Assembly: GCA_026709365.1 (NCBI GenBank)
Contig: JAPOTD010000044.1
Span: 1-60,746 of the forward strand
Direction: 5' to 3'
Source: Gammaproteobacteria bacterium
GTDB lineage: Bacteria; Pseudomonadota; Gammaproteobacteria; Pseudomonadales; Azotimanducaceae
DNA: 60,746 bases
Shown here: positions 26,899-35,812 of the stretch, piece after piece
How the letters are laid out: every line of letters starts with the position of its first letter
Position numbering within the stretch: the first letter of the stretch is position 1
The notes under the pieces: model-generated
The model's database searches: none
What the model saw: the letters and a program-made list of their open reading frames with translations, nothing else
Told to the model about the DNA's origin: nothing
Translations under genes and position numbers: made by a program

Positions 26899-29172
26899 AT
26901 GCGCTCAATCGCCATCATCACGACCACGCTGCTGCTGGCCGCCTGCCAACCCGGCCAGGAAGCGGAGAAGCCGCCGGAGTCCACCTACGACGTGGGGATT
27001 CGCTGGACCAGCTACGGCATCCCCCACGTCAAGGCGACCGACTGGGGTTCGCTGGGCTACGGCTTTGCCTACGCCACCGCCACCGACGCCATCTGCGTGA
27101 TCGCCCGCGACGTGCTCATGGTCAACGGCGAGCTGTCCAAGCACCATGGGCCTGAAGACGGGCACTTCAGCAGCGACGTCTTCCACAAGGGCATCCTCAC
27201 CCAGGACAAGGTGACGGCGTACAACCAAGCACAGAGCGCCCGCGACCAAGCCTTCGCTGACGGCTATGTGGCCGGCTACAACCGCTACCTGCGCGACCAC
27301 GCCAACGCGCTGCCGGCGAGCTGCGCAGGCGCGCCTTGGGTTGCTGAGATCGACGCCGACGACCTCACCCGCCTGACCCTTGGGGTGGGCATACGCTACG
27401 GCTTGGGCCGCTTCGGCGAGGAAATCAGCCAAGCAGCGCCCCCGGAGTCATCGGCAGACGAAGAGGCAGGCGCTGACGACCTCGCCAGCCGCCCCATTGC
27501 CTGGCGCCTGCCGGAGGGCATCGGCAGCAACGGGGTGGCGATCGGCTCGGAATTGAGCGCCTCGGGGCGCGGCATCCTGCTGGGCAATCCCCACTATCCG
27601 TGGCACGGCGCCTCCCGCTTCCACCTCATTCACACCACCATTCCGGGCGAAGTCGATGTGATGGGCGTCAGCCTGCTCAACACCAGTCGGGTGATCATCG
27701 GCTTCAACAAGGACATGGCTTGGACGCACACCGTCTCAACAGCCCTGCGCTTCACGCTCCACCAATTGGATCTCAACCCGGACAACCCGCTGCAGTATCG
27801 CTACGACGGGGCCTACCGCGACATTGAAGCGAGGGTCGTTGCAGTGGAAGTGGCAACCGGGGACGGCGTCGAGACCCAGGAGCAAACCATTTACCTCACC
27901 CACTACGGTCCCCTGCTGGAGAACGACCTGCTGCCTTGGTCCGCCAGCCACGCCTACGCCCTGCGCGATGCGGTGATCGACAACTACGTCACCGCCGAAA
28001 CCTACGACGCCATGAGCAAGGCGGCTTCGACTGCGGACTTGGAGGCGGCCATCAGCCGCCAAGGCGTGTTCTGGGTCAACACCATTGCCGCCGACCGGCA
28101 CGGCAACGCCTTCTACGCCGACATCAGCGGCACGCCCAACGTGGACGCCGACTTGCTGGACGCGTGCCGACTTTCCTTGGAAGGCGCACCGGAGCGGCTG
28201 GTCATTCTGGACGGCAGCCGCACCGAATGCGAGTGGCGCGAGGACGAGCGCAGCCGAGTGCCGGGCGCCCTGCCGCCCGAGGAGATGCCGCGCCTGACCC
28301 GCGCCGACTACGTCACCAATTCCAACGACAGTTATTGGCTGAGCAACCCGGATGGCCCGTTGGAAGGCTATTCGCCCGTAATCGGTCCGGAGCGAACCGC
28401 CCGGTCATTGCGCACCCGGGCCGGCCTGCACATGCTCGGCGAATTGATCGAGCGGGGCGGCGGCATCGCCCCGGACGACATCCAAGCCCTGCTCGACAAC
28501 AACCGCCACTACGGCGCTGAGCTGCTGCTCGACGACGTGCTCAGGGTGTGCGGTGACCAAGCCGACTTGGCCCCCGCCTGCGAGGCCCTCTCCGCTTGGA
28601 ACCGAACCATGAACGTCGATGCCCAAGGCGGCCACGTTTGGCGGGAGTTCTGGAACCTCGCCCGCCACATCGACGACCTCTGGGCCGTGCCGTTCGACGC
28701 CGAAGATCCGGTCGCCACGCCAAGGGGCATCAACCTCGAAAGCGCCGCCGTCCGCCAAGCGGTGGCCGACGCCCTGCGCGACGCCGCCAACACGCTGGCC
28801 GAGGTCAACATACCACTGAACGCCCGGCTCGGCGACATCCAGTACGCACCACGCAACGGCCGCAACATCCCGATCCCCGGCGGCGACGGCGCCGCCGGCA
28901 TGTTCAGCATGATCGTCACCAAGTTGAACGGCGAGAAGGGCTACACGCCCATCATCCACGGCAACAGCTACATCCAGGTCATCAGTTGGGACGCCGAAGG
29001 CAACCTCGACCCGCGGGCCATGCTCACCTACTCCCAATCACCGGAGCCGGACTCGCCCCACTACAGCGACCTGACGGAGATCCATGCCCAAGGCGGCTGG
29101 ATCCGCCTACCCTTCACTGATGCGGACATCGAGGCCGATCCGAACTTGCGCACCCTCAATCTGACGGAGTGA
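26899..29172 (+). CDS. Penicillin-acylase family lipoprotein (Ntn hydrolase)
   Basis: Exported N-terminal-nucleophile amidase of 757 residues, related to AHL acylases (PvdQ/QuiP) and aculeacin acylase; it cleaves an acyl-amide bond. The lipobox LLLAAC puts lipidation at Cys16. The precursor has an alpha part (about 17-209) and a beta part starting at the likely nucleophile Ser210 in EGIGSNGVAIGSE, followed by GILLGNPHYPWHGASRFH and GFNKDMAWTHTVS. The ATG at 26899 lacks a strong ribosome binding site. Together with the M20 amidase upstream it suggests use of N-acylated compounds. Confidence 0.9.
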   Translation: MRSIAIITTTLLLAACQPGQEAEKPPESTYDVGIRWTSYGIPHVKATDWGSLGYGFAYATATDAICVIARDVLMVNGELSKHHGPEDGHFSSDVFHKGILTQDKVTAYNQAQSARDQAFADGYVAGYNRYLRDHANALPASCAGAPWVAEIDADDLTRLTLGVGIRYGLGRFGEEISQAAPPESSADEEAGADDLASRPIAWRLPEGIGSNGVAIGSELSASGRGILLGNPHYPWHGASRFHLIHTTIPGEVDVMGVSLLNTSRVIIGFNKDMAWTHTVSTALRFTLHQLDLNPDNPLQYRYDGAYRDIEARVVAVEVATGDGVETQEQTIYLTHYGPLLENDLLPWSASHAYALRDAVIDNYVTAETYDAMSKAASTADLEAAISRQGVFWVNTIAADRHGNAFYADISGTPNVDADLLDACRLSLEGAPERLVILDGSRTECEWREDERSRVPGALPPEEMPRLTRADYVTNSNDSYWLSNPDGPLEGYSPVIGPERTARSLRTRAGLHMLGELIERGGGIAPDDIQALLDNNRHYGAELLLDDVLRVCGDQADLAPACEALSAWNRTMNVDAQGGHVWREFWNLARHIDDLWAVPFDAEDPVATPRGINLESAAVRQAVADALRDAANTLAEVNIPLNARLGDIQYAPRNGRNIPIPGGDGAAGMFSMIVTKLNGEKGYTPIIHGNSYIQVISWDAEGNLDPRAMLTYSQSPEPDSPHYSDLTEIHAQGGWIRLPFTDADIEADPNLRTLNLTE

Positions 29173-29185
29173 GATCAATGTGCGT

Positions 29186-30886
29186 TTAGTCAGCTTGGAA
29201 GGATATCTTCCAAACGTCCGTAGCCTGCCTCGCCATCCATTGCTGGTGAGCGCGGATTTTCTCGACGGTCCAAGCCTCGAACTCCTCCGCCACCCGACGG
29301 GTGACGGCAAATCCGCTGCGCCGGTAAACCTCGCGCTTGCCGCTGTAGGCGGTGTTGCCCAATTCCCGATTCAGTGCCGCCTCCAATAGCGTCTGGTTGC
29401 CCAGCCGGTGGGTTAATTCGTCGCGATGCCGTTCATCAAACTGCTCCCAGCCTGCGTCGGGGCGCTCGGGCAAAACATGCTCAATGTTGTAGGCATCGCT
29501 TTCAAAATCAAACTCGCGGCCCGACAGCTTTCGCTCCAGCCGGAGCAAAATGAAGCGGATCACCTTGCGGCTGCGGCGGACATTGAGCGTTTTTTCGGCG
29601 AACGCGGTTCGGAATGGACCGTCTTCCGGATAAACCGGCCGCAGGGCCTCAATCGCAGCAGATGGCTCGCTGATTTCCCCGTTCGCAATGCGGCGGGCGA
29701 TTCGGTTGTACACCGCTTCCTGCTCGTTGCTTTGGCGCTGGCAGATCAGGTTGTAGCGGAAGGAAACCACCGCGATGGCCTTCAGAAACCGTGCAAAGCC
29801 CGTTCGGTCGCTTTCCGCAAACCGATCAAACGCCGCCAGCAAGACCGCGAACGGCTGGCGCACCCCGAACAACCCAAGCTGCCAAAGACAGTCGCGTTCC
29901 GCCGATGCCCAGCCGCCTGGGTCGGGATTGCGCAATTGGGCGTACACTCGGGCCTGCCGGTCGAGATCCCGGACCAAGTCAAACGCTGCTGCCCTGCCAT
30001 TGACGGTGGCCCGTATGGTCTTGAACAGCTCGGCCTTGCGCACTAGGGGATTTCGACTGTTCCAAAAAGTGCGCAGGAACTCAGGGAAGCTCTCGCTGCC
30101 CAGCAGTCCGATAATGCCTTCCCAACGCTCCTCCAGAACTGTGATTTCGGTTTCATGGGCGCCATCCCGAGCAACCGCCGAAAACAGGAAGTTCTTCAGC
30201 AGGTCGGTGGACGACAAGCGCACTCCACGCGCATTGAGCGTCTCGAAGACGGTAAAGGCGTTCAACTCATCCGTGACCGTGATGACGGCGAACAGCAGCT
30301 TGTCCACAACGTCGTCCACGAATCGGGCAACTGCGGTGCCATCGCCGCCGACGTGGGATTGCAAGCGTTCACCAAACCAGAGGAACGCTCTGCGCAGCAA
30401 GCGCTCAGATGCGTTCAAGCCCTGCCGGGGCAACGGTTCGAGCGGCACGAGGTAGCTTTGATAGTAGCGGTCGTTGTGGCGATTGAGCGTCAACTTGGAG
30501 CGTGGCACCAAGGTGACCGGATCGAGATAGCCGATGTAGCTGCCGCGCAACTGCTCGGCGCGTCGGTTTTCGGGGTCTTGCTGGTTTTCTGAATCCGCCA
30601 AGCCCTTCAAGTGCGATATGGCCGCCAGCACCAAAAGGCTCAGGGTCGTCATGCGCTGTTGGCCGTCGATGATCTCGAAGTCCCTGTTGTCCGCCGATTG
30701 CAGCACCAAGTAACCCATGTAGTGGGCTGGCTGCGAGCCTTCGTCGGCCAACGCCACGATGTCCTGCCACAGGTCATCCCATTCGTCCGGCCCCCAGGAG
30801 TAGTCGCGCTGGAACGCGGGCACCCGGTAGCTCAGTCCGTTGCCCATGAGTTGCCGAAAAGTGCTGTTGGCCGTGTTGAAGTTCAT
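29186..30886 (-). CDS. DUF262/DUF1524 protein, GmrSD-like nuclease
   Basis: A 566-residue fusion in the style of the type IV restriction enzyme GmrSD. The N-terminal DUF262 (ParB/Srx fold) has VPAFQRDYSW (about 22-31) and DGQQRMTTL (about 74-82), where GmrS-type proteins bind and hydrolyse nucleotide. The C-terminal DUF1524 HNH-type nuclease has YNIEHVLPE and RLGNQTLLEAALN. GmrSD cuts DNA carrying glucosylated hydroxymethylcytosine; other fusions act in varied anti-phage defence. It is solitary, 16 bases downstream of the acyl-CoA synthetase and on the same strand, with no methylase or other defence gene beside it. Confidence 0.9.
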   Translation of the reverse strand: MNFNTANSTFRQLMGNGLSYRVPAFQRDYSWGPDEWDDLWQDIVALADEGSQPAHYMGYLVLQSADNRDFEIIDGQQRMTTLSLLVLAAISHLKGLADSENQQDPENRRAEQLRGSYIGYLDPVTLVPRSKLTLNRHNDRYYQSYLVPLEPLPRQGLNASERLLRRAFLWFGERLQSHVGGDGTAVARFVDDVVDKLLFAVITVTDELNAFTVFETLNARGVRLSSTDLLKNFLFSAVARDGAHETEITVLEERWEGIIGLLGSESFPEFLRTFWNSRNPLVRKAELFKTIRATVNGRAAAFDLVRDLDRQARVYAQLRNPDPGGWASAERDCLWQLGLFGVRQPFAVLLAAFDRFAESDRTGFARFLKAIAVVSFRYNLICQRQSNEQEAVYNRIARRIANGEISEPSAAIEALRPVYPEDGPFRTAFAEKTLNVRRSRKVIRFILLRLERKLSGREFDFESDAYNIEHVLPERPDAGWEQFDERHRDELTHRLGNQTLLEAALNRELGNTAYSGKREVYRRSGFAVTRRVAEEFEAWTVEKIRAHQQWMARQATDVWKISFQAD

Positions 30887-30902
30887 GTTGGCGATCCAGA
30901 GC

Positions 30903-32429
30903 TCAGCCCTGCCCTTCCCAGTACGGCGCCCGCAGCCTGCGCTTGTTGATCTTGCCCATGGTGTTGCGGCCCAAGGTGTCCACCCAATCGAAGGTGCGCG
31001 GGCACTTGTAGTGGGACAGGCGCTCGCGGCACCAAGCGATCACGGCCGCTCCGGAGGGTGCGGTTTCCGGGTCTTGGGGGATGGCCAGGGCTTTGAGCTC
31101 CTCGCCCATTTCCGGGTGGGGAATGCCGATGCAGGCCACGTCGAGGACGGCGTCGTGCTCGATCAGCACCTGCTCCGCCTCGGCGGGATAGATGTTGACG
31201 CCTCCGGACACCACCATGTCGCTGAAGCGGTCGGTGATATAGACGTAGCCGTCCTCGTCCATGTAGGCGATCTCGCCTAGGGTGAACACGCCCGGCGCGA
31301 TGTGGGCGGCGGCGGACTTCTCCGGGTCGTTATGGTAGATGACGCCGCGTCCGGTGGCGTCCTTGAAGAACAGGCGCCCCTCGGTGTTGGGCGGCAGCGG
31401 GTTGTCGTGGTCGTCCAGGATCATCGCCTCGAAGGGCGGCATCGCCCTGCCCACCGAACCGGGATGCGCCAGCCACTCCTCGGAGGTGATAGCGCAGGTG
31501 GTGCCCACCTCACTGGCGCCGTAGGCGTCCGTGAACACTGGCCCCCACCACTCGATCATCGCCCGCTTCACGTCCACCGGGCACTTGGCGCCGGTGTGCG
31601 CGACCCGAATCAGCGACGAAACGTCGTAGCGGGCCTTGACGTCATCCGGCAGGGCCAGCAGGCGCACGAAGTGGGTGGGCACCATCACTGTGTTGCCGAT
31701 CCTGTGGTCCTGAATCGCCTTGAGGGTCCGCTCCGCATCGAACCGCCCCAGAATGACACAGGGCACGCCGGCGGCCAGGGAACGGGCACCGGACAGCGGG
31801 CCGGTGTGGTACATGGGACCGACCACCAGATGGGTGCCGGCCTCAGCCACCGGCGCGGCGGCCAAGTTGGCAATGTGCTCCGTGACCGTGTCGCCGCCGG
31901 CGAACATGGTTGGAGGCAGCTCGGTGCCCTTGGGCCGCCCGGTGGTGCCGGAGGTGTAGAGCAGGTTCGGGCGCGGCGGTAAATGTCCCGGCGGCTCTTC
32001 GGCGGATTGGGCGGCGAGCCAGCCATCCCAGGACGTCACGCCCGGTTCATCGCACCAGCCGACAACGCTGATGACCTCGCTCGCCGCCGCGGCGGCAACG
32101 CCCCGTTCGGCGGTCTCCGGGCCGACGAACAGCAGGCGGGCGCCCGAGTCGTTGAGGATGTAGGCCACTTCATCGGCGGTGAGGTGGAAGTTGACCGGCA
32201 CCACCGAGGCGCCTCCGATCAGGCCGCCAAGATTGGCCAAGCCGGTTTCGACGGCGTTTTCGGCAAAGACGGCGATCCGGCGGCCGGGCCCCAGATCCAA
32301 GCTCTGCAAGCCGTTGGCCACCCGATTGAGGACATCGTCCAATTGCGTCCAGTCCAGAGCCTTGCGCCCGTCGCGAACCGCCACCTCGCCGGGTCGCCGC
32401 CCTCCCAATTGCCGCGCAAAAGTCGTCAC
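30903..32429 (-). CDS. AMP-forming acyl-CoA synthetase
   Basis: Adenylate-forming ligase of 508 residues activating a carboxylic acid to its CoA thioester. Motifs: phosphate loop LLYTSGTTGRPKG (about 150-165), DAYGASEVG, GEIAYMDEDGYVYITDR and the C-terminal catalytic Lys in NTMGKINKRRLR. The GTG at 32429 has GGGAGG just upstream; the frame continues to 32552 through repeat sequence that is not protein-like. It is divergent from the aco operon and may feed the same carbon route. Substrate unknown; the order of domains is that of fatty or aromatic acid ligases. Confidence 0.9.
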   Translation of the reverse strand: MTTFARQLGGRRPGEVAVRDGRKALDWTQLDDVLNRVANGLQSLDLGPGRRIAVFAENAVETGLANLGGLIGGASVVPVNFHLTADEVAYILNDSGARLLFVGPETAERGVAAAAASEVISVVGWCDEPGVTSWDGWLAAQSAEEPPGHLPPRPNLLYTSGTTGRPKGTELPPTMFAGGDTVTEHIANLAAAPVAEAGTHLVVGPMYHTGPLSGARSLAAGVPCVILGRFDAERTLKAIQDHRIGNTVMVPTHFVRLLALPDDVKARYDVSSLIRVAHTGAKCPVDVKRAMIEWWGPVFTDAYGASEVGTTCAITSEEWLAHPGSVGRAMPPFEAMILDDHDNPLPPNTEGRLFFKDATGRGVIYHNDPEKSAAAHIAPGVFTLGEIAYMDEDGYVYITDRFSDMVVSGGVNIYPAEAEQVLIEHDAVLDVACIGIPHPEMGEELKALAIPQDPETAPSGAAVIAWCRERLSHYKCPRTFDWVDTLGRNTMGKINKRRLRAPYWEGQG

Positions 32430-32744
32430 TTCTCCTCCCTTTGACCCGTTTCCGCCGATGCCGTCCGCACGTTCCTTCGGCGCATCCGGCGCAAGGATGC
32501 CATCGGGATGCTCCACCCCGAGCCTGCCGGGTTTCGCCCCAGCGAAACTCAAATCGGGCTTTGGCGCTCAAGGGCCAAAGCCCGCGTTGTAAAAGCTGCC
32601 GCAAATGAGAGAATACGCCGCTTGACGCGCTTCGGCCCTCGACTCGATTTCATCATACCAATCCGGAAGTCGAAGGTTCGACATTTTGGCTTGGCGTCTG
32701 GGGGCAAGGCCGCGCACCTTCACGAGCATTGACGGGAGAGAACC
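32430..32744. other. Divergent promoter region of the acyl-CoA synthetase and aco operon
   Basis: These 315 bases hold one two-hairpin element and no gene. The remainder, 32585-32744, is comparatively AT-rich around 32595-32690 and probably carries the aco promoter. No enhancer-type -24/-12 promoter (GG-N10-GC), common for acetoin operons, was recognised with confidence. Confidence 0.5.
32531..32584 (+). repeat. Two-hairpin dispersed element, copy at 32.5 kb
   Basis: Hairpin A is GTTTCGC/GCGAAAC with loop CCCA (32531-32548). Hairpin B is CGGGCTTTGGC/GCCAAAGCCCG, an 11-bp stem with an 8-base loop (32555-32584). This B stem shares no sequence with the B stems of the other copies but stands in the same place after A. 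Confidence 0.75.
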
Positions 32745-33716
32745 TTGAGCAGCGAAATCACCGACGACATCCTGCTGGACATCCACCGGCGCATGGTGCG
32801 CATCCGCACCTTCGAGGAGCGGGCCGGCAAAATGATGGAGGACGGCAAGATTCCCGGCGCCCTGCATCTCTACGTCGGCCAGGAGGCCGTCGCCAGCGGC
32901 GTGATGGTGCATCTCTCCGATCAGGACTACATCACCAGCACCCACCGGGGGCACGGCCACCTGATCGCCAAGGGCGGCGAGTTCACCTACATGTTCGCCG
33001 AGCTCTACGGCAAGGCCACCGGCTACTGCAAGGGCAAGGGCGGCAGCATGCACATCTCCAACCTCGACCTCGGCATGCTCGGCGCCAACGGCATCGTCGG
33101 CGGCGGCCCGCCCATCGCCATGGGAGCAGCCTTCTCCTGCAAGTTCCGCAAGACCAGCAACGTCTCCATCAGCTTCTTCGGCGACGGCGCCAGCAATGAG
33201 GGGGCGTTCCACGAAGCCGCCAACATGGCGGCGCTGTACAAGCTGCCTTGCGTGTTCGTCTGCGAGAACAACGGCTACGGCGAGTACACGCCCCAGGCCA
33301 ACCACCAAGCCATCGTCGATGTCGCCGACCGGGCGCCGGGCTACGGCATGCCGGGCGTGGTGGTGGATGGCATGGACCCCATCGCCGTCCATGAGGCGGC
33401 CGGCGAGGCCATCGCCCGGGCGCGGGAGGGCGGTGGACCGACCCTGCTGGAGTGCAAGACCTACCGCTACTACGACCATGTGGGCGTGCGCGGCATGGGC
33501 TTGAGCTACCGCACCGACGAGGAGGTGGAGCAGTGGCGGCTCAAGGACCCGATCGTCAACTTTGAGGCGCGGCTTGCCGAGCAGGGGGTGCTCACGCCGG
33601 AAGCGGCCGAAGCCGTCCATGAGGCGGCGCGCAAGGACGTGGACGCCGGCATCGAGTTCGCCGAGGCCAGCCCCAACCCCGACCCGGCCGCCGTCACCGA
33701 GGACGTTTACGCCTAA
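32745..33716 (+). CDS. acoA: 2-oxo acid/acetoin dehydrogenase E1 component, alpha subunit
   Basis: Thiamine-diphosphate-dependent E1 alpha subunit of 323 residues; with E1 beta it decarboxylates or cleaves a 2-oxo acid or acetoin and passes the acyl or acetyl group to lipoyl-E2. The ThDP motif GDGASNEGAFHEA begins near residue 146 and continues to CENNGYGEYTP; the SMHISNLDLGMLGANGIVGG region is typical of AcoA. The TTG at 32745 follows GGGAGAG. It opens a four-gene operon. Presence of acoX favours acetoin as substrate, but pyruvate-type E1 proteins are very similar. Confidence 0.88.
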   Translation: MSSEITDDILLDIHRRMVRIRTFEERAGKMMEDGKIPGALHLYVGQEAVASGVMVHLSDQDYITSTHRGHGHLIAKGGEFTYMFAELYGKATGYCKGKGGSMHISNLDLGMLGANGIVGGGPPIAMGAAFSCKFRKTSNVSISFFGDGASNEGAFHEAANMAALYKLPCVFVCENNGYGEYTPQANHQAIVDVADRAPGYGMPGVVVDGMDPIAVHEAAGEAIARAREGGGPTLLECKTYRYYDHVGVRGMGLSYRTDEEVEQWRLKDPIVNFEARLAEQGVLTPEAAEAVHEAARKDVDAGIEFAEASPNPDPAAVTEDVYA

Positions 33717-33732
33717 CCCAAGGAGCCCCGCA

Positions 33733-34731
33733 ATGGCCGAACCCCAACCCAAACCCAGGGAACTCGCCTACGTCGCCGCCATCGCCGAGGGCGTGCGCAC
33801 GGTGATGCAGGAGCAGCCGGACGCCTTCGTGGCCGGCGAGGACGTCGCCGAGGCCGGCGGCGTCTATGGTTACTACAACGGCATCCTGAAGGAATTCGGC
33901 CCGGAACGGGTGTTCGACACGCCGATTTCCGAAGAGGGCATCGTCGGCCTCGGGGTTGGGGCCGCCGCCACCGGCTGCCGCCCGATCATCGACGTGATGT
34001 TCATGGACTTCATGGGCGAGTGCATGGATGAGATCGCCAACCAGCTCGCCAAGATGCGCTACATGTTCGGCGGGCGGGCCACGCTGCCGGTCACCATTCT
34101 CAGCATGGCTGGCGCCGGCGCCAGCCTCGCCGCCCAGCACAGCCAGAGCCTCGAGGCTTGGATCTGCCACCTGCCCGGCCTGAAGGTGGTGATGGCCTGC
34201 ACCCCCTACGACGCCAAGGGGCTGATCATCAGCGCCGCGCGCGATGACAACCCGGTGATCGTGGTGCTCAACAAGATGTCGCTGGCCATGATGGGGCCGG
34301 TGCCGGAGGAGCCCTACACCGTGCCGATCGGCGAGGCCAACGTGGTGCGCGGCGGCTCGAACTACACGATCATCAGCTTCGGACGCATGGTGCATGAGGC
34401 GCTTGCCGCAGCGACGCAACTCGAAGAGCTCGGCATCGATGCCGAAGTGATCGACTTGCGCAGCCTCCAACCCTTGGACAGCGCTGCCGTCGTGGCCTCG
34501 GTGAGGAAGACCCATCGGGCGATGGTCGTGCATGAGGCGGTGCGCTTCGGCGGCTTCGGCGGTGAAATTGCCGCGCAGATCCAGGAGCAGGCGTTTGACT
34601 ACCTTGACGCGCCGGTGGCGCGGGTGGGCGCTCCGTTCAGCCCGGTGCCCTTCAGCCCGGTGCTGGAAGCCAACTACGTGCCCAACGCCGATCGCATTGT
34701 CGCCGAAGCCAAGCAACAGCTCGGGCTCTAG
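33733..34731 (+). CDS. acoB: 2-oxo acid/acetoin dehydrogenase E1 component, beta subunit
   Basis: E1 beta subunit of 332 residues completing the ThDP active site. Motifs: FVAGEDVAEAGGVYGYYNG, DTPISEEGIVGLGVGAAATG, the LPVTILSMAGAGASLAAQHSQ stretch and the C-terminal transketolase domain DLRSLQPLDSAAVVASVRKT. The ATG at 33733 has AAGGAG upstream, 16 bases after acoA. Confidence 0.9.
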   Translation: MAEPQPKPRELAYVAAIAEGVRTVMQEQPDAFVAGEDVAEAGGVYGYYNGILKEFGPERVFDTPISEEGIVGLGVGAAATGCRPIIDVMFMDFMGECMDEIANQLAKMRYMFGGRATLPVTILSMAGAGASLAAQHSQSLEAWICHLPGLKVVMACTPYDAKGLIISAARDDNPVIVVLNKMSLAMMGPVPEEPYTVPIGEANVVRGGSNYTIISFGRMVHEALAAATQLEELGIDAEVIDLRSLQPLDSAAVVASVRKTHRAMVVHEAVRFGGFGGEIAAQIQEQAFDYLDAPVARVGAPFSPVPFSPVLEANYVPNADRIVAEAKQQLGL

Positions 34732-34773
34732 CGGCGACCACCCACGCTGTCCGGGTTAAGCGCCCAGCAAGCC

Positions 34774-35811
34774 ATGAGCCTGTTCGGCGTGGTCGCCAAC
34801 CCGGCCTCGGGCAAGGACGTGCGCCGCCTGGTGGCCCGCGCCTCCGTCTTCGACAACCAGGAAAAGCAGGCCATCGTTGAGCGTGTGCTGATCGGTGCCG
34901 AAGCCGCCGGGGCCAGCGCCTTCGCCTATCTCAACGATCCCAACGGCATCGTCGCCAGCGCCGTTCGCGAAAACCGCCGTCTGTGCGCCAAGCCGCTGGA
35001 CGCCACCCAAACCAGAACGGCGCTGGACACCATCACCGCAGCCCGGGCGCTTAGGGACCTGGGTTGTTCGGTGGTCATCACGCTAGGGGGTGACGGCACC
35101 AATCGAGCCGTTGCGCTGGGCTGGCCCGATGCGCCGCTGATTCCGCTGTCCACTGGCACCAACAACGTCTTTCCGCGCATGACGGAGGCCACCTTGGCGG
35201 GAGCCGCTGCTGGACTGATCGCCTCCGGCCAAATCGAATTGCGCGAGGTCGCCGCCCAGCAAAAGGCCACTCATGTGGCGGTGGCCGATGAGCGCCCGGA
35301 CCTGGCCCTCATTGATGCGGTGCTGAGCCGGGAGCGCTTCGTCGGCGCCCGCGCCCTGTTGCATCCGGAGCAGCTCGACACCGCCCTGCTCACCCGCGCC
35401 GAGCCGGCTGCGGTGGGCATCGCCGCCATCGGCGGCCTGCTGCATCCCCTGTCCGAGGATGCCGACGAGGGGCTGCTGCTGCGCTTCGGTCCGGGCGGCG
35501 AGCGGGTGCGGGCGCCCATCGCGCCAGGGCTCTACAAGACCGTGGAGGTGGCGGAATGCCGGGCTGTCCAGACGGACGAGCGCGTTGCCGCCAAAGGCCC
35601 GGGTGTGCTGGCCTTCGACGGCGAACGGGACCGCTCGCTCAAGCCGGACCAGCCGATTGAGATGCGAGTGGCACGAACCGGGCCTTGGGTGGTGGACATC
35701 CGCCAGACCCTCGAATTGGCGGCCCGCAAAGGATTGTTTAGGATGGAGGCGCCCGGCGCGCGGCGCAAAACGGCAGGCCACGAAATGGCAGGCCACAACA
35801 GGAGAGCGTAA
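34774..35811 (+). CDS. acoX: AcoX-like protein, NAD/diacylglycerol kinase fold
   Basis: A 345-residue protein found in acetoin dehydrogenase operons. It has the NAD-kinase-type nucleotide motif GGDGTNRAV (about residues 108-116) and STGTNNVFP (about 129-137). The role in acetoin use is not settled; a kinase activity is inferred from the fold only. It lies between acoB and the E2 gene, ending two bases before the E2 start. The ending ARRKTAGHEMAGHNRRA is Arg/His-rich and may be a non-conserved tail. Confidence 0.82.
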   Translation: MSLFGVVANPASGKDVRRLVARASVFDNQEKQAIVERVLIGAEAAGASAFAYLNDPNGIVASAVRENRRLCAKPLDATQTRTALDTITAARALRDLGCSVVITLGGDGTNRAVALGWPDAPLIPLSTGTNNVFPRMTEATLAGAAAGLIASGQIELREVAAQQKATHVAVADERPDLALIDAVLSRERFVGARALLHPEQLDTALLTRAEPAAVGIAAIGGLLHPLSEDADEGLLLRFGPGGERVRAPIAPGLYKTVEVAECRAVQTDERVAAKGPGVLAFDGERDRSLKPDQPIEMRVARTGPWVVDIRQTLELAARKGLFRMEAPGARRKTAGHEMAGHNRRA

Positions 35812-35812
35812 G

